From a virus, in IMG/VR virus record IMGVR_UViG_3300044682_000004, positions 1 to 42,558 of that record: 42,558 bases of DNA, one strand, 5' to 3'. Both the position numbers and the translations under genes were made by a program. Every line of letters begins with the position of its first letter. Within the stretch, counting starts at the first letter, position 1. Shown here one piece after another: positions 37,050-42,558 of the stretch. Under the pieces are notes generated by a model. It had not been told where the DNA came from. It searched no databases and saw nothing but the letters and a program-made list of their open reading frames with translations.

Positions 37050-37865
37050 CTAGAAGGTCAGCGGCAGCCGGACATCGAAGCTCAGGACCACTGCATTGGT
37101 GCTGAAACCTGATACTCGTATCCCTCCGGTAGTCATCAGCACGCCTAGTGGTCCTGAATTGCCCGGGGACACGGGTACTGCGGGATCGTCGGGCTGGACA
37201 GGGAAGTATTTGTTGGTGACGGGCAGGTAGCCCGTTGGCAGGTTGGTGTTGGTAAGGGTGTACCAGTTGCCTCCGCCTCCTGTAGTAGCAATTGTGACCA
37301 GGGCGGAGAGATGCACCTCCTGGTCGGTGGTCAGCCGGTAGTTGGCGTAGGTGGTACCTTGCGGTCCTCCTGTGCGTCCGTACATGGTGGCAGGGATGGT
37401 TCCGCCTGAGGTGAAGTTTGCGGTGTCCAGGCTGATCGCGTGCCAGGTTTCAGCAACTAGCGGAGTCACACCGGGCTGCGCGGGTACCAGGCCATTTGAC
37501 GTGGAGAAGTATGTAGCTCCCTGGAATACCACGGGGTCATCAAAAGTAACAGAGCTGGTAAACGTGGTAGGTGAATCAACTACGTTAGCGGCTGCCGAGT
37601 AGGAGTATGGCAGGTACATGGGATGATCAGGGTCCCCGCCCAGGAACTGCACTATGATCTGGCTGCCCGGCGTCGGAGCGGCGGAGTCCGAGGGTATCAG
37701 CGGCTCGATCCATGTGGTGACGGCATTGCCCATGACCTGTGGCACCATGGCGGTGACGCGGTTAGCGCCTGTGATGTCGTTGTTGTTGACTACGACGCCT
37801 GCGTAGATGCCGAACCACTGGCGTACCGTGTCCTGCCCGGCCGTGGACAGGTAGCTGCTAGACAT
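37050..37865 (-). CDS. gpV/gp5-like baseplate spike protein, 271 aa
   Basis: Residues 15-95 are an OB fold of the gp5/VgrG type (WFGIYAGVVVNNNDITGANRVTAMVPQVMG, split at Asp-Ile; PGSQIIVQFLGGDPDHPMYLPYSY). The rest is beta-rich without a lysozyme domain or an obvious helical repeat. It would form the trimeric puncturing spike beneath the hub. The ATG at 37865 overlaps the hub gene by eight bases. Confidence 0.75.
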   Translation of the reverse strand: MSSSYLSTAGQDTVRQWFGIYAGVVVNNNDITGANRVTAMVPQVMGNAVTTWIEPLIPSDSAAPTPGSQIIVQFLGGDPDHPMYLPYSYSAAANVVDSPTTFTSSVTFDDPVVFQGATYFSTSNGLVPAQPGVTPLVAETWHAISLDTANFTSGGTIPATMYGRTGGPQGTTYANYRLTTDQEVHLSALVTIATTGGGGNWYTLTNTNLPTGYLPVTNKYFPVQPDDPAVPVSPGNSGPLGVLMTTGGIRVSGFSTNAVVLSFDVRLPLTF

Positions 37866-39045
37866 TCTGGGTACCGTCCACGATCACGCTCTGGTTGGTA
37901 GACACCCAGGTTCCGTTCGAATTGACGCAGGCCACGAACTCCGGGCTGATGACGTTGAGCCCGGTGAGGCTGGGCGTGGTGCCCGAGCTGTTGCGCAGGA
38001 GCTGGCATTCAGTCATGTACTTGTCGTTCACGTAGTAGGTGGTTCCGCCCGACTTCATGGTGTGCGTCGCGGACGACACGATCCAGTAGCCTACGCAGTC
38101 AGCGGGCAGACCAGCACCCTGGAGGTACACCACCTTGCCCGGGTACAGAGCCTGGCTGCCGAAGAGCTGCGCCTTCGCGCCGATCCAGAACTGGCTGATG
38201 TTCTGCCATGCGCGTGCGATGTTGGCAGCCTCCCCGGTCGACCGTGCGACGCGCTGCGTGTTGATCTGCGTGATGCCGCTAGTGGTAGCTCCGGTAGCCG
38301 CTACCTGTATGAGGTTGCCTGTCGCCTGGTCGATGCCGTACACCACGCGGGTGGTGGTGGCTGACCCAGGCAGGTTATCTCCTTGCATCTTGCTGAAGTC
38401 CCGCAGTGTGTCCTGCTTGTTGAGCTGCTTGTCGCAACTGTAGATAGGCACACCCTGGTTGGATGACCCGGCCAGCACGATAGCGGGGTCGGTGAGGTAG
38501 AGCGTTCCGTTGCTGACCCAGAAGCGGTAGCCGGTCTTCTGCGCGATGCGCTGCATGAACTGGAAGTCTGACTCGGCTGCCTGGATCTCGGAGGTGAGCT
38601 GCCAGTTAGTGGACGTGACCACAGCACGAAGACTGTGGTTGATGGCGATCGCCTTGGCAATGTAGGTAGGCGTGACGCTGCCCCAGGATACGGTGTTATC
38701 ACTGTTCATCGGCTTCGACATGCCGATGCAGGTATAGGTGACCTGCAGGTTGTGCGTCCCGCTGTCCGCGTTGGTCGAGATAGTGTGGTGGTTGACGTAG
38801 CCGTACCAGGTGTTGAGCACTGCCGGGCGACGCCCCCAGACGATAGACACCATGGCATTGTCCGCCCACGGCGTGACTGTTGCCATGGGGTAGGCGCGGT
38901 TGTATTCAATGCGCAGTGTGAAGATGTCGTGCTGTCCCCAGCATTGTGTCAGCTCCACGTCCAGTATCGACAGGGACTGGAGCACTCCGTTGACCGTGAC
39001 CTGGTATACAACCGGGCCGACCGGCGTACCTGATGGAGCGGTCAT
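37858..39045 (-). CDS. gpD/VgrG-like baseplate hub protein, 395 aa
   Basis: Begins with a strand-rich domain (YQVTVNGVLQSLSILDVELTQ...DIFTLRIEYNRAYP), continues with VSIVWGRRPAVLNTWYGYV, and includes a long IAKAIAINHSLRAVVTSTNW...ESDFQFMQRIAQKTGYRFWVSNGTLYL segment that is characteristic of late control protein D/gp27-like hubs. This protein forms the trimeric ring joining tube and spike. Neighbours (LysM before, spike after) agree. Confidence 0.8.
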   Translation of the reverse strand: MTAPSGTPVGPVVYQVTVNGVLQSLSILDVELTQCWGQHDIFTLRIEYNRAYPMATVTPWADNAMVSIVWGRRPAVLNTWYGYVNHHTISTNADSGTHNLQVTYTCIGMSKPMNSDNTVSWGSVTPTYIAKAIAINHSLRAVVTSTNWQLTSEIQAAESDFQFMQRIAQKTGYRFWVSNGTLYLTDPAIVLAGSSNQGVPIYSCDKQLNKQDTLRDFSKMQGDNLPGSATTTRVVYGIDQATGNLIQVAATGATTSGITQINTQRVARSTGEAANIARAWQNISQFWIGAKAQLFGSQALYPGKVVYLQGAGLPADCVGYWIVSSATHTMKSGGTTYYVNDKYMTECQLLRNSSGTTPSLTGLNVISPEFVACVNSNGTWVSTNQSVIVDGTQNV

Positions 39046-39353
39046 ACGACTACCCCGTTAGTTCCATATGGGATGCGGATGATGGTCCCGGGCGTGAGAC
39101 TGAACCACTGGAGGATCTCAGGATTTGCGTTGGCGATCCTCCACCACTGGGTGGCGTCCTGGAAGCAGTTGTACGCGAGGATGTCAATGCGGTCATTGGC
39201 GGTCCACATGTAGGTGGTGTAGTTGAACGAGTATGCCTGCGCGGCACTGGGCACGATGACGTTGACAGAGGTGAACCCGTCGAGCAGTGGTGTTGGCGGG
39301 CTGGTCAGCGTGACGACTGTACTGTCTGCGTAGCGTGAGTCGGCGGCGATCAA
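39042..39353 (-). CDS. LysM-type tail/baseplate protein, 103 aa
   Basis: TTG start at 39353 with a GGGAG site six bases upstream. The C-terminal half (NDRIDILAYNCFQDATQWWRIA, split; ILQWFSLTPGTIIRIP) has the LysM layout of a short helix-Trp-x-x-Ile-x-x-x-Asn and a Gly-x-x-Ile-x-Ile-Pro close. Comparable proteins (gpX, gp53, eCIS LysM proteins) sit between tube and hub. An ATGA overlap links it to the hub gene. Confidence 0.75.
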   Translation of the reverse strand: MIAADSRYADSTVVTLTSPPTPLLDGFTSVNVIVPSAAQAYSFNYTTYMWTANDRIDILAYNCFQDATQWWRIANANPEILQWFSLTPGTIIRIPYGTNGVVV

Positions 39354-39364
39354 AGCATGCTCCC

Positions 39365-40225
39365 TTAGCCTTGCAGGATGTTGGTCTTCAGGATGGTGCT
39401 GGGGTTAGTAGTGGTAGCTGTCGTAGGCGTGGTCGGTGCGTTGAAGATCTGCAGGTTGCCCTCGCCGTTGCTGGTGAACGCGGCAGCGGCCTTGGCTGAC
39501 AGCCCGCCCGGTGCGGTGGTCTGCGATGGCGGTGGCAGCAGCGTTACGTTGACGTTGATGACCATGCGCATAGGGATGTTGTGCTGCGTCCAGTGCGTGA
39601 ACTGCGGAGTCCACTCGTTGATGTATCCGTAGAAGCTCAGGTTGTTGGTGGTCGATGAGTTTCCGAAGTACATCCAGCACGGGACAAGCTGCATAATGCC
39701 CTTGTTCAGTGCGTAGTTCTGTGCTGCCGTGGTCGGTGCGGTGATGGTGCTGCCCGCTCCGTTGGTGCCGTAGCTGTAGTTCGTGAGCATGCCGGTGAAC
39801 TGCTGCCAGATCAGCCAGTCGTGCGCCACGCCGATAACACTCGGGTCAGTGGCGTTGGCCGTGGTGTTGTTCGGCGTCCCGGTTGAGGTGTTGTACGACT
39901 GCCACAGCTCGAACGTCCGGTCGTAGTACAGTGACCACGAAGCTGTCTGGTACAGCGGGATCGCAAGCTGCGCGGTGTCGTTCGGGTTGGGGAAGTTCAG
40001 GGCAGCCTGCGCCGACGCGTCCGCGATGTTGTAGTCAGCCTCGACTGTGCTGGGGTTCCACAGGTACTGGATGAACGCCTTGCTGGAGTATCCGGGCAGC
40101 ACCTGATCCCACACCATGTACCCGCGCTGGATGTTGCCCGGGCTGGTCCCGCCCATGGGGAAGGCCAGGGTGGATATGCGCGAGTCGAATGCTGCCTGTA
40201 CGATGGGTGCCTGGTTGCTGCTCAT
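39365..40225 (-). CDS. Minor tail/baseplate protein, 286 aa
   Basis: The N-terminal 180 residues look like a tube/hub beta domain (YMVWDQVLPGYSSKAFIQYLWNPSTVEADY is split by Pro; LYQTASWSLYYDRTFELWQ), then a region ending in FTHWTQHNIPMRMVINVNVTLLP, a strand seen in LysM-associated CIS tube proteins. A Thr-rich disordered tail closes it. Position between tape measure and LysM protein fits a tube-completion protein; specific family uncertain. Confidence 0.6.
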   Translation of the reverse strand: MSSNQAPIVQAAFDSRISTLAFPMGGTSPGNIQRGYMVWDQVLPGYSSKAFIQYLWNPSTVEADYNIADASAQAALNFPNPNDTAQLAIPLYQTASWSLYYDRTFELWQSYNTSTGTPNNTTANATDPSVIGVAHDWLIWQQFTGMLTNYSYGTNGAGSTITAPTTAAQNYALNKGIMQLVPCWMYFGNSSTTNNLSFYGYINEWTPQFTHWTQHNIPMRMVINVNVTLLPPPSQTTAPGGLSAKAAAAFTSNGEGNLQIFNAPTTPTTATTTNPSTILKTNILQG

Positions 40226-42558
40226 CCCTTGTTTCCGTTCGCTATGTTCTGTACCAGGCTACTCTGGGCCATGGCAGTAGTGAGTCCGTTGACCATCTGA
40301 CTGACCGCGCTGGAGATGTCCGAGGTGTTGCTGAGGCTGGCGACTTGCACGCTGATGGCGTTAGCGGGGAAGTTGAAATTGATGTCGCACTTGCCGGACA
40401 TCTGTGACTGGTTCTGCGGGGTGTTCGCCATCCACAGTGACGCCAGCGGCCCTGTGCGCCACGGTGCCTGCGCCGCACCCGCAGCGGACCCGGTTAGCAT
40501 GGCAGCGGTCTGCGATGCGTTAGCGACCTTCTCACCGCCGCTGAAGTTGACGATCTCCGGGCCACGGTCACCGACGAGGGCCAGGCCAGCCTGCGCGCCA
40601 CCCGTACCTGATCCGTACCAGTTGTACGCGGTCTCGTGTGCCCACGCACCGGCCGGGCTGCCGTACCGCTGCTTGATGTACTCTTCACCGTAAAGGATCT
40701 GCAGGTCAGCGTTCGAGGTCTTCGGCCCGTAGCCTGCCCACGTGCTGTTCAGGAACTGCGCGATGCCGTAGGCCGTGGAAGTGGGGTTCTGCGCGTTGGA
40801 CCTCCAGTTGGATTCCTTGTTCCACAGGTTGACAAGAGGCTGCTGCTGGTTTGCTCCCCATCCGAACTTGCCGAACAGGCTGAAGGCGTATTTCTGCAGG
40901 CTGGACGCGGACGCATCGGTACCACCCGAGCTGCCAGCGTTCGTGCCTCCGCTCCCGGTCGCTCCGGTCTGCGAGTTTCCGGTACCACCCCACACACCAC
41001 CGCCACCGGTAGCGATGCCACCGGCCAGTGCGGATGCTGTGTTAGCAGACTCTTCAGATGATCCGTAGTTGCCAGGTAGCAGTCCCATGGTGTTGCCTGC
41101 ACCAGCACCGGAGTTACCTTGTCCGGATGCGTTGGCTGTCGGCGCGCTTGAGCCATTGGACACGCCGCTTGTCCCACCTACCGGGCGCGCCGCGTGCTGC
41201 CACTGCCCCGGGTCGTAGGCGATGACGTCGATAGAGGCACCAGTGTAGGGGGCCTGGATCAGCTGCTTGCTGTTGATCATCATTCCGACGTGGCCCGGGT
41301 TGTTAGCGGTGCCGTCCGACCCGGCCATGAATACGAGGTCACCCTCTTGCACCTTGTCCATGGGCACGCTCTTGCTCTGCAGTGACGCCCACTGCTGCTG
41401 GCTGGTGCGCGGAAGCTTCACGCCCGCCTGCCCGTAAGCCCACTGCACCAGGCCGGAACAGTCGAACGAGGTAGCGGGTGAGTCACCGCCCCAGACGTAC
41501 GGCTTGCCGAGCTGTGATTCAGCATCCTTGACCGCAGTTACTACCTGCTTGTTCGTGACGGTACCGCTAGTAGCGGAGGACCCGCCAGACTGGGATGACG
41601 CCGACGAACTCAGCGAGGACCCGCCAGCGGTGATGGCACCGCCGAAGATCCCGCTGAGCATCTCGCCACCACCACCGCCACCTCCCTTGAACAGGTCTCC
41701 GATGTAGCTGCCCACCTTGCTCAGGATGCCGCTGCCACCGCTGCCGCCGAGCAGCACCTTGCCAATCCCTGCCGCGCCAGCCAGGTCCAGGCCCTTGTTC
41801 AGCAGTCCGCCGACAGAAGACCCGCCGATACCACCACCGAAGCCACCAGCCACACCGGCCAGCTTGCCGAGGGGTCCGTTGAGCAAGCTGTTCAGCGCGC
41901 TGTTGAACAGGTTTAGTGAGCTGGCCGCAGCGGACAGTCCCTGGTTGAATCCCTGGGATGTCTCAGTGTCACGTCCGGTCAGTTCAGCTTGGCTGTTCTT
42001 GAGCTGCTGCAGCATGCTCGTCGGCAGCCCGTACTTCTGGAGCTGCTGGAACGCCTGGTTACGAGTGCTGGTGTTGGTGCTCATCTCCGCGTTGGTGAAC
42101 AGCGTGTTCGCCTGGCTCGCGGAGACACCCTTCTGGTACAGGTCGTTGTAACCCTGCATGATGGGCGTCATGGTCTGCGGATTGAGTCCCAGTGCCTGGA
42201 GGTTCAGCGCTCCGATTCCGCCTTGCGCCAGTGCCGCGTTCAGTGTCGAGCTGCTGACACTGGTCTTGCCTCCGTACCAGCGCTGAAGCATGCTCTGCAC
42301 GACTTGTCCCATGGAGTTGGGGTTCATGTTCGCGCTGCCCTGAGCCTGCCGGGGAGTAACCCCGTAGCCCATCTGGCGCATGGCCAGCGATGTGGTCGGG
42401 TTGTATATCGACGCGGCGACCTGCGACGCACCCGCATACCCGATGCCAGGGTTGGTGAACCCGGCAGCTGTGGCCGCGCTCATGGTGGCGGACTGCATGC
42501 CGGTCATGGGCTGGCCGTAGATGAACGGCTGGCCGCCCGATGCCCACGACATGGTGGC
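40222..42558 (-). CDS. Tape-measure protein C-terminal part with NlpC/P60 and SLT domains (5' end outside window)
   Basis: The frame is open to the right edge, so the true start lies outside. Counting from the ATG at 42552, residues 1-230 are Gln/Asn/Ser-rich helices; 230-330 are Gly/Ser-rich hydrophobic repeats; 335-460 are an NlpC/P60 peptidase (YVWGG, DCSGLVQWAYG with Cys365, NNPGHVG with His421); 480-550 a Gly-rich linker; 552-650 a lytic transglycosylase (NKESNW with Glu580, STAYGIAQF, WAHETAYNWYG). It sets tail length and, when released, opens peptidoglycan for DNA entry. Both catalytic Cys/His and Glu are kept. Confidence 0.88.
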   Translation of the reverse strand, partial: ATMSWASGGQPFIYGQPMTGMQSATMSAATAAGFTNPGIGYAGASQVAASIYNPTTSLAMRQMGYGVTPRQAQGSANMNPNSMGQVVQSMLQRWYGGKTSVSSSTLNAALAQGGIGALNLQALGLNPQTMTPIMQGYNDLYQKGVSASQANTLFTNAEMSTNTSTRNQAFQQLQKYGLPTSMLQQLKNSQAELTGRDTETSQGFNQGLSAAASSLNLFNSALNSLLNGPLGKLAGVAGGFGGGIGGSSVGGLLNKGLDLAGAAGIGKVLLGGSGGSGILSKVGSYIGDLFKGGGGGGGEMLSGIFGGAITAGGSSLSSSASSQSGGSSATSGTVTNKQVVTAVKDAESQLGKPYVWGGDSPATSFDCSGLVQWAYGQAGVKLPRTSQQQWASLQSKSVPMDKVQEGDLVFMAGSDGTANNPGHVGMMINSKQLIQAPYTGASIDVIAYDPGQWQHAARPVGGTSGVSNGSSAPTANASGQGNSGAGAGNTMGLLPGNYGSSEESANTASALAGGIATGGGGVWGGTGNSQTGATGSGGTNAGSSGGTDASASSLQKYAFSLFGKFGWGANQQQPLVNLWNKESNWRSNAQNPTSTAYGIAQFLNSTWAGYGPKTSNADLQILYGEEYIKQRYGSPAGAWAHETAYNWYGSGTGGAQAGLALVGDRGPEIVNFSGGEKVANASQTAAMLTGSAAGAAQAPWRTGPLASLWMANTPQNQSQMSGKCDINFNFPANAISVQVASLSNTSDISSAVSQMVNGLTTAMAQSSLVQNIANGNKG

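Noticed and set aside
1-42558. tRNA genes or an integrase/attachment site
   Set aside because: No cloverleaf with conserved arms and no tyrosine or serine integrase motifs were seen; gaps are too short to hide them, although tRNAs inside gene overlaps cannot be fully excluded by eye.

Overview
The window reads as part of the genome of a large bacteriophage of an actinobacterium. Every gene I can support lies on the minus strand, so transcription runs from high to low coordinates. Genes are packed with ATGA, GTGA, TGATG or TAATG stop/start overlaps, and no gene-free stretch exceeds about 160 bases. The host assignment rests on gene content: a WhiB-type regulator, a Pup (prokaryotic ubiquitin-like protein) homologue ending in Gly-Gly-Gln, a SpoVS-like protein, high G+C, GTG/TTG starts and promoters of the TTGACN-17-TAnnCT type. 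No tRNA, rRNA, CRISPR array, integrase or IS element was recognised.

Layout in transcription order (right to left). (1) 42558-29461, tail and baseplate: the C-terminal part of a tape-measure protein carrying NlpC/P60 and lytic transglycosylase domains, then a tail protein, a LysM-type protein, a gpD/VgrG-like hub, an OB-fold spike, a gp25-like wedge, a baseplate J protein, a C1q-like tail protein, a gpI-like protein and a large distal tail protein. This set points to a contractile-type baseplate; sheath and tube genes would lie outside the window. (2) 29460-26438, accessory and regulatory: a small membrane protein, GC-rich stem-loops, a chain of tiny coupled genes, and a winged-helix protein followed directly by four near-identical palindromes that overlap a possible promoter. 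(3) 26437-19375, replication: DnaB-like helicase, zinc/TOPRIM primase, SNF2/DEAD-type helicase, MerR-like protein and a gp32-like ssDNA-binding protein, with a promoter in front of the helicase block. (4) 19282-11429, polymerase and recombination: family A DNA polymerase split by an intein, zinc-ribbon protein, RecA/UvsX-like recombinase, PD-(D/E)XK resolvase-like protein, WhiB, Cas4-like nuclease, DUF5664 protein, endonuclease VII-like protein and SpoVS-like protein. (5) 11382-6475: poorly known Gly/Ser/Pro-rich proteins, a ParB-like protein and a GH25-like/FN3 protein that may be a lysin. (6) 6363-1: nucleotidyltransferase, TGT/DpdA-like protein, five miniature Cys-rich proteins, Pup and a permuted-papain-like protein.

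The two most striking items are these. First, the polymerase intein (17258-18100) carries a complete HNH homing-endonuclease gene in a different reading frame, at the place where inteins usually carry an in-frame endonuclease. Second, the phage has its own Pup, translationally coupled to a papain-like protein and surrounded by tiny zinc-finger-like genes. Many of the small genes (37-59 residues) were found by following stop/start overlaps.
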